Shown one piece after another: positions 13,213 to 21,744 of a stretch of 25,943 nt of DNA (its first letter is position 1; each line of letters opens with the position of its first letter). The position numbers and the translations under genes were made by a program. Source of the stretch: CALMEH01 sp964548225 (GTDB lineage Bacteria; Acidobacteriota; Blastocatellia; Pyrinomonadales; Pyrinomonadaceae); the NCBI GenBank assembly GCA_964548225.1, contig CAZJQP010000075.1, forward strand, positions 1-25,943, in the 5' to 3' direction. The notes beneath the pieces are model-generated. The model was given only the letters and a program-made list of their open reading frames with translations. It ran no database searches and was not told the origin of the DNA.

Positions 13213-13372
13213 TTTTTAATTCTCCTTCTTAATTTTTTCAATCTGTTATAAAATCAAAAACTAACTTCTGTAAAGTCTCGTTTCGGGTGTATGACAGGAA
13301 CGATATTGCAAATTGCGTTGATTGTCCTCAAAGATTCGCTCAAAAATTCTCAAAAAAATTCTCAAAGCGGTT

Positions 13373-15529
13373 ATGGCTAATGATTTCAATAATTTATACG
13401 AATTCGCCGATTGCCGTTTCGACGGCGCGAAAGGGAAACTTTGGCGAAATAATAAACTGATTTTGCTTTCGCCGAAGGCTTCTGAATTGCTGAATTTGCT
13501 TCTTGAGCGAAATGGCGAGTATGTTTCAAAGGAAGAAATTTTTGAAAAGGTTTGGGCGGATACGTTCGTTGAAGATGGCGTTTTGACGCAGAATATATAC
13601 ACGCTTCGCAAGGCTCTGGGTAAAGATGCGGATGGACAAACATTGATTGAAAATAAAACTCGTTTGGGGTATCGAATCACCGTTCCGGTTTTTGTAAAAG
13701 AAGCAGAGAAAGAGAAAAAGGAAGAAGAGAGAAAAGTTTCTGTTAATAAAAAATTTTTTTCTCTTTCGTCGTTTCCCATTTTCATAGTCGCTCTGCTGGC
13801 AATAATCGGCGGATATTTTGCGTATCGTTATTTTTTCCCGGAAACAATTATTACAATTTCACGACTGGAAAAAATCCGCATTCAAAAAATTACTGATACT
13901 GCCAACATCTCTTTTCCAACTATTTCGTCGGACGGAAATTTTGCGGCGTATGTGAAAAATTCAGGCATTTACATCAAAGACCTGAATGCATCAACCGAAA
14001 CGAAACTCGATCTTGCAAATGTCAAAAGATTCGGTTTTACACAGTTTTCAGCAGACGGGAAATTTATTTATTTGCGAAACCGCGCTTCGTATTTTTTACC
14101 CGCCGACATTATGAAAGTTTCACGTTTCGGTGGCGAAGCGTTGAAGATTGCCGAAAATGTTTGGAGCAACGGTTTTTCGTTTTCGCCTGATGAAAAACAA
14201 GTCGCCTTTGCTCGCTCTTTTCCGAATGAGAACAGGCACGCGCTGGTTCTTAAAAATCTCGAAACCAATACGGAAAACGAGGTTATTTCAATCAACTCGC
14301 CCGAAGAAATCCGTGTTCGGACATATCCTTCGTTTTCTTCTGACGGCACGAAAATCGCTGTTGTCATTGACCGTCAAAATCAAGAATTCGACCACATTGC
14401 CATTTACGATTTAAAGTCGAATCAGACGGAAAATCTGTCGTTCAAAAATTTCAATCAAGTCGAACAGGTTCTTTGGCTTCCGAAAAAAAACGCACTACTC
14501 GTTTCGGCTCGTGAAGGAAAGTTTTTCCAACTCTGGGAAATTTCCGTTGCAGACAAAAAACTCAGCCGCATCACGAATGATTTGAACAATTATCTTTCGA
14601 TGACGATTTCAGCCGACGGAAAGAAACTTCTGACGACGCAAAACAATTTTTTTACGAATCTTTGGATGCTTGAAAATGAAGATTTAAGTGTCGAAAAACA
14701 AATAACTTTCGGCATTTCAAACCGCGACGGTTACAGCGGAATCGTGCAGTTGCCAAACGGCGAAATAATTTATACTTCAAACGAAAACGAAAGCGGTGCG
14801 ATTGATATTTGGCGGATAAATCCGGCGAACAATGAACGCCGGCAATTAACGCAAAATGCGGGCAAACGCAACGAAAATCCGTGTATTTCGCCCGACGGGA
14901 AATTTATCTATTTTTCTTCAGACCGCACAGGGAAATCGGCAATCTGGCAAATCGGAGAAAACGGTGAAAATCCGAAACCGATAACCTCCGCTGAAAACGC
15001 CAATGACACTTTTCCGCAGGTTTCATCAGACGGTTCGTGGCTTTATTTTGTCCGCAAAACAGGGCGAACATCAGCGGTTTTCCGAAAATCGCTTTCGGAA
15101 AACTATGAAGAACAGTTGACCGACAGCGGAAAATTATCTCCGGCAAATTTTCTTTCGCTTTCGCCCGACGGAAAATATTTGGGTTTTCAGCATTTAACCG
15201 AAAAAATACAATCGGACAATCCACAACAGGTGCATCAAGTCGCCGTCATCGAAACTGCCAATCCGAACAATGTCAAATTTTTTAATCTCGGCGGCAGAAT
15301 TCCGCAAATTTTCTGGACGACAGACAGCAAATTCTTTGATTTCATCAGTCCGCTTCCTGACTACGATGAAATTCAGCGGAAAAGTTTTTTTGAGGAAACT
15401 CCGCCGCAACCGATAAAGAAATTTCCGAAAGAACGCATTTATTTTATTCTGCATTTGCCCAACAATAAAATGTTTATCGCCCGCGGACGACAGCAAAATG
15501 ATGCGGTTTTGATGACTAATTTTGAATAA
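13373..15529 (+). CDS. ToxR/CadC-like winged-helix regulator with membrane segment and TolB-like propeller
   Basis: The start chosen is ATG 13373 (718 residues). The frame extends upstream to a TTG at 13322, but that part is low-complexity (repeated attctcaaaa) without a Shine-Dalgarno. Residues 10-105 are an OmpR/PhoB-type winged helix (LSPKASELLNLLLERNGEYVS, then EKVWADTFVEDGVLTQNI, RLGYRITV). A charged linker follows, then a membrane helix (about 129-154, FPIFIVALLAIIGGYFAYRYF) and PD40/TolB-like beta-propeller blades with repeats such as FSADGKFIYLR, FSFDEK-type turns and ISPDGKFIYFSSDRTGKSAIW. Topology predicts cytoplasmic DNA binding with an extracytoplasmic sensor propeller. This fusion is characteristic of Acidobacteriota. 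It is divergent from the metallopeptidase operon, 160 bp away, and could regulate it. Confidence 0.9.
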   Translation: MANDFNNLYEFADCRFDGAKGKLWRNNKLILLSPKASELLNLLLERNGEYVSKEEIFEKVWADTFVEDGVLTQNIYTLRKALGKDADGQTLIENKTRLGYRITVPVFVKEAEKEKKEEERKVSVNKKFFSLSSFPIFIVALLAIIGGYFAYRYFFPETIITISRLEKIRIQKITDTANISFPTISSDGNFAAYVKNSGIYIKDLNASTETKLDLANVKRFGFTQFSADGKFIYLRNRASYFLPADIMKVSRFGGEALKIAENVWSNGFSFSPDEKQVAFARSFPNENRHALVLKNLETNTENEVISINSPEEIRVRTYPSFSSDGTKIAVVIDRQNQEFDHIAIYDLKSNQTENLSFKNFNQVEQVLWLPKKNALLVSAREGKFFQLWEISVADKKLSRITNDLNNYLSMTISADGKKLLTTQNNFFTNLWMLENEDLSVEKQITFGISNRDGYSGIVQLPNGEIIYTSNENESGAIDIWRINPANNERRQLTQNAGKRNENPCISPDGKFIYFSSDRTGKSAIWQIGENGENPKPITSAENANDTFPQVSSDGSWLYFVRKTGRTSAVFRKSLSENYEEQLTDSGKLSPANFLSLSPDGKYLGFQHLTEKIQSDNPQQVHQVAVIETANPNNVKFFNLGGRIPQIFWTTDSKFFDFISPLPDYDEIQRKSFFEETPPQPIKKFPKERIYFILHLPNNKMFIARGRQQNDAVLMTNFE

Positions 15530-15571
15530 TCACTTTGCCAATCGAAAATCCAAAACCTAAAATTAAAACTT

Positions 15572-16615
15572 ATGTTTATTGACCGCGCAAAGATAAGAAT
15601 TAAAGCGGGCGACGGCGGAAACGGCGTAACAGCTTTTCGACGCGAAAAATTCGTGCCTCGCGGAGGTCCGAGCGGCGGCGACGGCGGCGTTGGCGGAAGT
15701 GTTTGGTTGGAAGCATCAGAAGGCTTAAATACTTTGCTTCACCTGCGCTACAACCCTGAACACAAAGGCGGACGCGGACGGCACGGCGAAGGCTCAAACC
15801 GACACGGCAAGGATGGCGAAGACATTATTGTTCAAGTTCCCGTCGGAACACAGGTTTTCGATGTTGAATCGGGCGACCTCGTTTTCGATTTTACCGAAGC
15901 CGGACAGCGTTTTCTGGCGGCAAAAGGTGGTAAAGGCGGTTGGGGAAATCAGCATTTTGCCACACCAACACGCCGTGCGCCGAAGTTTCATTACGCGGGA
16001 CGACCGGGCGAAGAAAAAGAATTGCAATTAGAGTTGAAATTGATTGCCGATGTCGGACTTGTCGGTTTTCCGAACGCAGGAAAATCAACTCTGATTTCAG
16101 TAATTTCCGCCGCCAAACCGAAGATTGCCGATTATCCTTTTACAACCTTAGAGCCAAACTTGGGCGTGGTTGATTTGGGCGATTTTAAGACATTTGTTGT
16201 TGCCGACATTCCGGGCTTAATCGAAGGCGCAAGCGAAGGTGCAGGACTTGGCGATAGATTTTTGCGGCACGTCGAACGAACAAAATTAATTTTGCACTTG
16301 GTTGATGTTTCTTCAATTTCGGGCAGAAATCCGGTTGAAGATTACGAAATTATCAACCGCGAATTAGCAAATTACGACGAAAATCTGGCGACTCGTCCGC
16401 AAATCATTGTTGCTACAAAACTCGATGCTTTGGACGAGCCGGAAAGATTAAAAAGTTTGAAAAAACGTGCGAAAAAAGACGGCAAAGATTTTCTTGAAAT
16501 ATCGGCAGTTACCAATCTCGGCACAAAGGAATTAGTTAATTTTGTGGCGAAAAAATTGGAAGAAATAAAGCAAATCGAAATTGATTTGAGCGAGCGTTTA
16601 GAGTCCGCGTTTTAG
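15572..16615 (+). CDS. obgE: GTPase ObgE/CgtA
   Basis: A 347-residue Obg GTPase. The glycine-rich Obg fold occupies residues 1-158 (FIDRAKIRIKAGDGGNG, FVPRGGPSGGDGGVGG, AKGGKGGWGNQHFATPTRRAP). The G domain has G1 GFPNAGKST (165-173), switch I around YPFTTLEPNLG, G3 DIPGLIEGA (212-220), G4 TKLD (282-285, Thr in place of Asn, a change seen in Obg proteins) and G5 EISA (309-312). It lacks the optional C-terminal OCT domain, which is common outside Firmicutes. It acts in 50S assembly and stress signalling. It lies at the head of the obgE-nadD-rsfS cluster, with no strong Shine-Dalgarno. The 135 bp that follow (16616-16750) hold a small hairpin (ccgca/tgcgg) and nothing else recognised. Confidence 0.97.
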   Translation: MFIDRAKIRIKAGDGGNGVTAFRREKFVPRGGPSGGDGGVGGSVWLEASEGLNTLLHLRYNPEHKGGRGRHGEGSNRHGKDGEDIIVQVPVGTQVFDVESGDLVFDFTEAGQRFLAAKGGKGGWGNQHFATPTRRAPKFHYAGRPGEEKELQLELKLIADVGLVGFPNAGKSTLISVISAAKPKIADYPFTTLEPNLGVVDLGDFKTFVVADIPGLIEGASEGAGLGDRFLRHVERTKLILHLVDVSSISGRNPVEDYEIINRELANYDENLATRPQIIVATKLDALDEPERLKSLKKRAKKDGKDFLEISAVTNLGTKELVNFVAKKLEEIKQIEIDLSERLESAF

Positions 16616-16750
16616 TGTGCAGACCGCAAATGAAGCAATGCGGTTTCTGCTGTGATCGAAACATTTGAAGTCTATGAGGCGCAACCGGAGACGGCTTTGT
16701 TTCGTTTACCGTTACGGCACGTTAAAGCGTGAAATCTGAACATATTACAA

Positions 16751-17050
16751 ATGATTAAAGACCTTTTCGATATGAAAATGAACGACGGTTCGCGGCATTT
16801 TGTTGATATGCCGGAAGTCGTGTTTTTTGATGAATTTGCTGACCACGTTGAAGAACTTGACGGCGCGGAAATTACCGAATTTATCACGGACGGCGTGGTT
16901 GAAATGTGGCTTGATTTTGAATATCGCGGCGAGAAATTTTCGGTGAACAATCAACTCGGCGATTATTGGTTTTTTGTCGAAAATCCTGATTGCGATGAAG
17001 ATATTCTGCTCGAAGTCTGCGACCATTTTCGTCAACTTTTAGAGAAATGA
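16751..17050 (+). CDS. Small acidic hypothetical protein
   Basis: A 99-residue, strongly acidic, soluble protein rich in aromatic residues (FDFEYRGEKFSVNN-like core, GDYWFFVENPDCDEDILLEVC). I do not recognise the family. The composition and alpha/beta pattern resemble small immunity-type or DUF proteins, without further support. The start lacks a good Shine-Dalgarno. A downstream ATG (16772, MKMNDGSRHF) is possible. Its stop overlaps the next gene by ATGA, so the two are translationally coupled and belong to the nadD-rsfS operon. Confidence 0.7.
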   Translation: MIKDLFDMKMNDGSRHFVDMPEVVFFDEFADHVEELDGAEITEFITDGVVEMWLDFEYRGEKFSVNNQLGDYWFFVENPDCDEDILLEVCDHFRQLLEK

Positions 17051-17346
17051 ATACTAATGAAAAGATAAAAGAAAACTGGTTAAAAACTCGTGCTAAGGGT
17101 AAATTTCGACTTATTTTGAGAAGCATTCTGATTTGGGGAGTTGTTGGAACAATTATCTCGCTTCTGTTTGATTATGCCTTTGAATATTTTTATGAAGCCG
17201 TCCCAAATTTTCAAAAATTTTCTGAAAGTATCTTTCAGAAAATTTTGATTAGGCTCATTATTTGGTCGCTTGCAGGATTTATTATCGGTTGGCTTTCGTG
17301 GAACAAAAATGAGCGGGAATTTTCAAAGGACTTGAAAGAAAAATGA
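17047..17346 (+). CDS. Small membrane protein, two TM helices
   Basis: A 99-residue protein with two predicted membrane helices (LILRSILIWGVVGTIISLLF, about 22-41, and LIRLIIWSLAGFIIGWLS, about 67-84). The segment between is aromatic and charged (FDYAFEYFYEAVPNFQKF), and both ends are lysine-rich. Family unknown. It overlaps its neighbours on both sides by ATGA (start 17047; the stop overlaps the nadD start 17343), so it is clearly part of the operon. Confidence 0.8.
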   Translation: MNTNEKIKENWLKTRAKGKFRLILRSILIWGVVGTIISLLFDYAFEYFYEAVPNFQKFSESIFQKILIRLIIWSLAGFIIGWLSWNKNEREFSKDLKEK

Positions 17347-17999
17347 AACGAATTGCATTTTACGGCGGCTCGTTTGACCCGCTTCACGTTGGACATCTTG
17401 AGATTGCACGGGCTTTGAGTGAACAATTCGATTTGGACGAATTCATTTTTATTCCCGCTTTTCACGCGCCGCATAAAAAGGACAAAAAACCGACTTCGGC
17501 GTTTCATCGGTTTGCGATGATTGCTCTGGCGACAAATGATTTGGTGCAGATTGAAGTTTCCAAAATGGAACTCGAATTGCCCGAAAGACCTTACACGGTT
17601 GAAACTTTGACGAGGTTGAAAAATGAATTGTCTGATGCAGAGATTTTTTTCGTGATGGGCGCGGATTCTTGGGCTGATATTTTGACTTGGCGCGAATGGG
17701 AAACGGTTTTGATGATGGTAAATATTATTGTTGTAACCCGTCCCGATTATGAAATTTCATTTACGCACGTTACGGACGTGATTCGGGAAAGAATTGTTGA
17801 TTTGCGGAAGAATTTTAATGCAAAGACGCAAAGACGCAAAAACGCAAAGGATTTAAAGATTTATTTTACAGATAAGGTTTTTGTTAATGTTTCGGCAACG
17901 GAAATCAGGCAAAAAATTAAGGAAAATAAAGACGATTGGAAAAAAGATGTGCCGAAAGAGGTTGCAAAATACATCGAAAAATACGAACTTTATAAATGA
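17343..17999 (+). CDS. nadD: Nicotinate-nucleotide adenylyltransferase
   Basis: A 218-residue enzyme transferring AMP from ATP to nicotinate mononucleotide in NAD synthesis. The nucleotidyltransferase motif GGSFDPLHVGH (8-18), AFHAPHKK, PYTVETL (83-89), MGADSWADILTWREWE and the ATP motif SATEIR (184-189) are in place. An insertion near residues 158-171 (NFNAKTQRRKNAKD) is encoded by an 8-bp tandem micro-repeat (17820-17850), between the core and the ATP motif, and probably forms a basic surface loop. Start and stop both overlap neighbouring genes by ATGA, so translation is coupled to rsfS downstream. Confidence 0.96.
   Translation: MKRIAFYGGSFDPLHVGHLEIARALSEQFDLDEFIFIPAFHAPHKKDKKPTSAFHRFAMIALATNDLVQIEVSKMELELPERPYTVETLTRLKNELSDAEIFFVMGADSWADILTWREWETVLMMVNIIVVTRPDYEISFTHVTDVIRERIVDLRKNFNAKTQRRKNAKDLKIYFTDKVFVNVSATEIRQKIKENKDDWKKDVPKEVAKYIEKYELYK
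17820..17850 (+). repeat. 8-bp micro-repeat inside nadD
   Basis: gcaaagac, gcaaagac, gcaaaaac and gcaaagg follow in tandem within the coding frame and encode NAKTQRRKNAK. The purine-rich composition differs from flanking codons, and the reading frame stays intact. Confidence 0.85.
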
Positions 18000-18427
18000 T
18001 GGAACACATACAAGAAAAAACTTTACAGCACGAAACGGTTTCTATTGAAATCGAACAAATCTCAACGCCTTTTGCGGAATTAGACGCTGAGGTGAAACTT
18101 GCAATTGAATGTGCCGCCGAGAAAAAAGCGTTCGATTTAATCGCGCTTGATTTGCGCGAGGTGGCAACTTTTACGGAATTTTTCGTTATTGCCAGCGCAA
18201 GCAATCAACGACAGGCACAGGCGATTACCGATGAAATTCAGGAACAACTTAAAAAACAGCTCAAATCAAAAGCTGTGCGTGTCGAAGGTTATAATTCGGC
18301 GGAATGGATTTTGATGGATTACGGCGATTTCATTGTGCATATTTTCGAGCAAAAAGCCCGTGAATTTTACGATTTGGAACGTCTTTGGCGTGATGCGCGA
18401 AAGGTCGAAATCCCTGAAAATATTTGA
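17996..18427 (+). CDS. rsfS: Ribosomal silencing factor RsfS
   Basis: A 143-residue RsfS/Iojap protein. The family core is clear (AFDLIALDLREVATFTEFFV, IASASNQRQAQAITDEI, EGYNSAEWILMDYGDFIVHI, REFYDLERLW). It binds L14 on the 50S subunit and blocks joining with 30S in starved cells. The first 30 residues before LAIECAAEKK are an extra, poorly conserved stretch. ATG 17996 overlaps the nadD stop (ATGATG), and 17999 is an equally possible start. Last gene of this operon. No clear T-run terminator follows, and a TonB receptor gene comes next. Confidence 0.95.
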   Translation: MMEHIQEKTLQHETVSIEIEQISTPFAELDAEVKLAIECAAEKKAFDLIALDLREVATFTEFFVIASASNQRQAQAITDEIQEQLKKQLKSKAVRVEGYNSAEWILMDYGDFIVHIFEQKAREFYDLERLWRDARKVEIPENI

Positions 18428-18511
18428 AAACGCTTTTTTATTTGTCGGCAAAATGTGAGATTAATTCATCTTAAATACTCTATCAAGTTTCGGAAAAATC
18501 GAGGTTAGGCA

Positions 18512-21211
18512 ATGAAAATTAAACTTTTGTTATTTACGTTATTTGTAACTTTTGGCTTTGCTGAAATTGTTCGGGCGCAGATCGGGCAAACCGTTTCAGG
18601 CACGGTTAAAGACCAAAACGGTGCGGTTGTGTCGGGCGCACAAGTTGGTTTGCGCGGCGTGATTTCACGCGCCGTTATTACAGATTCGAGCGGGAATTTT
18701 TCGTTTGTAAATATTCCGGTTGGCGATTATGAACTGAAAATCTCAGCAAGCGGATTTTCGGACGAATCACGCAAAATTTCGGTTAATCCGCAAACAAAAT
18801 CGTTGGAAATCGTGTTGGAAATTGGTTCGCCGACTGTAACGGTTACGGCGGAAATAGGGCAGAGCGTGGAAACAAAAAATGTTCCGCAAGCGATAAATCT
18901 TATTGGTGAGCAACAGATTTTGGAACGCGCCAACCCGATTGTCGCGCAAGCCGCACAGGAAGAAGTGGGTGTAAATCTGCAAAGAACTTCGCCGACAATG
19001 GGCGGAATTTTTATTCGCGGTTTAGTTGGCACGAAAGTCAATGTTTATGTTGACGGTGTGCGCTACACAACCGGAGCGCAACGCGGTGGTGTCAGCACTT
19101 TTTTCAATTTGAACGAACCGACCGTGATGCAGTCAATCGAAATTTTGCGTGGTTCAAACAGCGCACAATATGGTTCGGACGCTCTCGGTGGGACGATTAG
19201 TTTTTTGACAAAAAATCCTCTGCTCGGCGACCAAAAATCCGAATTTCACGGCGAATTCAGCACAAATTTTAACTATGCTGACCGTGCTTTCGGCGGTTCG
19301 ATGCTTTTCAGCTATGGCACGAGCAAACTTGGCGGCTACGTCAATTTTGCGGTGCGGCGCGTTGATAAATTGCGAACAGCGGGCGGCATTGACTCTCATT
19401 CGGCGATTACGAGGTTTTTGGGTTTGCCTTCGACGATTTTGTATAATCGTATGCCCGACACGGCTTTTTCGCAATACGGTGGCACGTTTCGCTTGAATTA
19501 CTCGCCGACAAACGACAGTCAAATTATTTTTAGCTACACGCGAAGTCAGCAAGACGGCGGCAAACGCTTTGACCAACTTCTCGGCGGCGACGGAAATTTG
19601 CAAGCGGATTTGAGAAATTTAATGCTCGATTTCGGTTATGTGCGGTTTGTGAAACAAAAGTTTTTCGGTTTTGATTCGGCAAATTTTGCGGTTTCCTACA
19701 ACACACAACGCGAAGAGCGCGTCAATCAAGGCGGACAAGGCGATCCATTCGGTTTAATTACGCATCAATATGAACGCACAAGTGCATTGGGCGCGAATTT
19801 TTTCCTTGATAAAAATTTGCCTTATAGAAATTCTTTGCTTATCGGCGGTGATGTTTATAGCGAAGTCGTAAATTCTCCGGCTTACACATTCAATCCGCGC
19901 ACGAACGTTTTCACACTTTCGCGTCCTCGTGTTCCTGACGAAACGCGCTATATTTCGAGCGGACTTTATTTGCAAGATGTTTGGCAAGCAATTCCCGACA
20001 GATTGAGAATTTCGGGCGCGATTCGTGTTAATTTCGCAAATTATAATGTTCGTGCAATTAACAGTCCGATTGTGAACGGTTTTCGGCTTTGGAACGACGA
20101 CAAACTTGATTTCAGCGATGTTTCGGGACGCATCGGCGGAGTTTTGCGAATTTACAAAGAATTGCGCGTAGCATTTAATTACAGTCGCGGGTTTCGTGCG
20201 CCGAGCATTACCGATTTGGGAACACTCGGTTTGACCGGCGACGGGTTCGAGGTTGATTATACGGCGGCAAAAAATCTCGGCGGAACAATTGGCACTACTG
20301 CTGATGCAAACGCGATTTCGACAGGTTTGCCCGTTTCGCGTCAGCGTTCGGAAATTACTGACAATTACGAATTCAGCATTCGCTACGGCAACAAGCGTTT
20401 CGATACGGAAGCGACTGCATTTTTGATTGATTTTCGTGATTCGATCACGAAACAAACTTTGATTTTGCCGCAAGGCGCAGTCGGACAATTTTTGGGTGAC
20501 CAGCGCATCATCAGCCAAAATGCAAACGGCGCGGTTTTCGTTGCTCTTTCGACAAATCCGGTTCTCGTTCGCGCAAATTATTCCGACGCAAGAATCTATG
20601 GTTTTGAATACGAAGCTGAAGCGAAAATTACACGCGAATTCAAATTTATAGGCAATTTCACATACATTCGCGCCGAAGATAAATTAACAAAATTGCCACC
20701 GAACATCGAAGGCGGAACACCGCCGCCGACCGGATTCTTGAGTTTCAAATACGAACCAATCGGCAAACCTTTCTGGCTCGAATTTTATTCGACGCTTGCC
20801 GCCAAACAAGACCGTCTTTCAACTCTGGACTTATCCGACAGACGCACAGGCGCAACACGGACACGGGCGCAAATTCAAAACTTTTTCCGGCGCGGCGCGT
20901 GTGTGCAAGGCTTAACAAATAATCCCGATGGTGTTTGCGGAAGTGGTGATGAAACGATTTTGCTGGCAACGGGCGAAACGATTTTGCAAGTCCAAAATCG
21001 TGTCCTAGGTGTTGGCGTAAATTCAGCACCTTTGTTCAGATATTTGCCAAGTTACGGCATTGTCAATTTGCGTGGTGGCTTCCGTTTCGGCGAACATTCG
21101 AGTATCTTTTGGGCGTTTGAAAATATTTTTGACCGCCCATACCGAAATCCGAGTTGGGGAATTGATGGTGCGGGACGCAGTTTCAGATTTGCATATCGCT
21201 ATCGTTTTTAA
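18512..21211 (+). CDS. TonB-dependent outer-membrane receptor with N-terminal carboxypeptidase-regulatory domain
   Basis: An 899-residue outer-membrane receptor: signal peptide (MKIKLLLFTLFVTFGFAEIV, cut near RAQ), a carboxypeptidase-regulatory-like domain at about 25-105 (VSGTVKDQNGAVVSGAQV), a plug domain at about 118-235 (NVPQAINLIGEQQIL, SPTMGGIFIRGLVGTKVNVY, VDGVRY, EILRGSNSAQYGSDALGGTI), a beta-barrel to the end (RAPSITDLG, FEYEAEAKI, VNLRGGFRFGEHSSIFWAFENIFD), and a terminal aromatic residue (YRYRF). The plug spacing and FRAPS motif resemble siderophore, heme or vitamin receptors, but the substrate cannot be told. No clear TonB box was seen. Own Shine-Dalgarno (GAGG). It interrupts the rsfS-rlmH neighbourhood. 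Confidence 0.94.
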   Translation: MKIKLLLFTLFVTFGFAEIVRAQIGQTVSGTVKDQNGAVVSGAQVGLRGVISRAVITDSSGNFSFVNIPVGDYELKISASGFSDESRKISVNPQTKSLEIVLEIGSPTVTVTAEIGQSVETKNVPQAINLIGEQQILERANPIVAQAAQEEVGVNLQRTSPTMGGIFIRGLVGTKVNVYVDGVRYTTGAQRGGVSTFFNLNEPTVMQSIEILRGSNSAQYGSDALGGTISFLTKNPLLGDQKSEFHGEFSTNFNYADRAFGGSMLFSYGTSKLGGYVNFAVRRVDKLRTAGGIDSHSAITRFLGLPSTILYNRMPDTAFSQYGGTFRLNYSPTNDSQIIFSYTRSQQDGGKRFDQLLGGDGNLQADLRNLMLDFGYVRFVKQKFFGFDSANFAVSYNTQREERVNQGGQGDPFGLITHQYERTSALGANFFLDKNLPYRNSLLIGGDVYSEVVNSPAYTFNPRTNVFTLSRPRVPDETRYISSGLYLQDVWQAIPDRLRISGAIRVNFANYNVRAINSPIVNGFRLWNDDKLDFSDVSGRIGGVLRIYKELRVAFNYSRGFRAPSITDLGTLGLTGDGFEVDYTAAKNLGGTIGTTADANAISTGLPVSRQRSEITDNYEFSIRYGNKRFDTEATAFLIDFRDSITKQTLILPQGAVGQFLGDQRIISQNANGAVFVALSTNPVLVRANYSDARIYGFEYEAEAKITREFKFIGNFTYIRAEDKLTKLPPNIEGGTPPPTGFLSFKYEPIGKPFWLEFYSTLAAKQDRLSTLDLSDRRTGATRTRAQIQNFFRRGACVQGLTNNPDGVCGSGDETILLATGETILQVQNRVLGVGVNSAPLFRYLPSYGIVNLRGGFRFGEHSSIFWAFENIFDRPYRNPSWGIDGAGRSFRFAYRYRF

Positions 21212-21303
21212 AGTGAAAAAGTGGATAAATGGAAAGATAAAAAAGTTTTGATGATTAGATTATCCAACTTTTTCACTTTTCCACTTTTCCATTTCCACAT
21301 TTT
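21209..21303. repeat. Micro-repeat hairpin after the TonB receptor gene
   Basis: aagtgaaaaagtggataa just after the stop pairs, with one bulge, with ttatccaactttttcactt (about 21263-21282), followed by a pyrimidine run of ttttccac units. A likely terminator. rlmH starts immediately after with no Shine-Dalgarno. Confidence 0.65.
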
Positions 21304-21744
21304 ATGAAATTTAGATTTATCTGGATTGGCAAAACTAAAGACAAAAATTGGCTCGCGCTTCAAAATGAATATCTGGCACGATTAGGACATTTTGTAAAAT
21401 TTGAAATATCTGAACTAAAAGATTCCGGCAAAGAAATAGAAGGCAAACTAATCTTGGAAAAACTGAATCAAAGTCAATTCGTCTGTTTGATGGACGTGAA
21501 GGGACGCTCGATTTCATCACACGATTTAGCCGCAGAGATTGAAAAATGGCAAAATCGCGGGTTGAAAGAAGTGGTTTTTGTCATTGGCGGCGCGGAAGGT
21601 GTTGCCTCTGGGGTTGTCGAAAGGGTGAATAATAGTTTATCCTTATCGTTTCTGACACTTACGCACGAAATGGCGCGTGTCGTTTTGTTAGAACAGCTTT
21701 ATCGAGCATTTACGATTATAAAAGGGTTTCCATACCAAAAATGA
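21304..21744 (+). CDS. rlmH: 23S rRNA pseudouridine-1915 N3-methyltransferase
   Basis: A 146-residue SPOUT methyltransferase that methylates pseudouridine 1915 in helix 69 of 23S rRNA using SAM. The trefoil-knot signatures VFVIGGAEGV (91-100) and SLSFLTLTHEMARVVLLEQL (113-132) are present, with YRAFTIIKGFPY to the end. The usual terminal PYHx is PYQK here, so a conserved C-terminal His is replaced by Gln. No Shine-Dalgarno precedes the ATG, which follows a pyrimidine-rich hairpin arm. Its stop overlaps the DksA/TraR gene start (ATGA at 21741). Confidence 0.94.
   Translation: MKFRFIWIGKTKDKNWLALQNEYLARLGHFVKFEISELKDSGKEIEGKLILEKLNQSQFVCLMDVKGRSISSHDLAAEIEKWQNRGLKEVVFVIGGAEGVASGVVERVNNSLSLSFLTLTHEMARVVLLEQLYRAFTIIKGFPYQK

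Noticed and set aside
13261..13785. 174-codon minus-strand ORF over the regulator start
   Set aside because: Opposes the clear winged-helix domain. Ser/Phe-rich composition typical of an antisense shadow.
16616..16750. Possible small RNA or terminator between obgE and the 16751 gene
   Set aside because: Only a modest hairpin (ccgca/tgcgg) without a T-run, and no promoter. Not enough to call.
19754..20518. 254-codon minus-strand ORF opposite the TonB receptor
   Set aside because: Lies wholly inside a well-supported gene on the other strand and has no recognisable motif.
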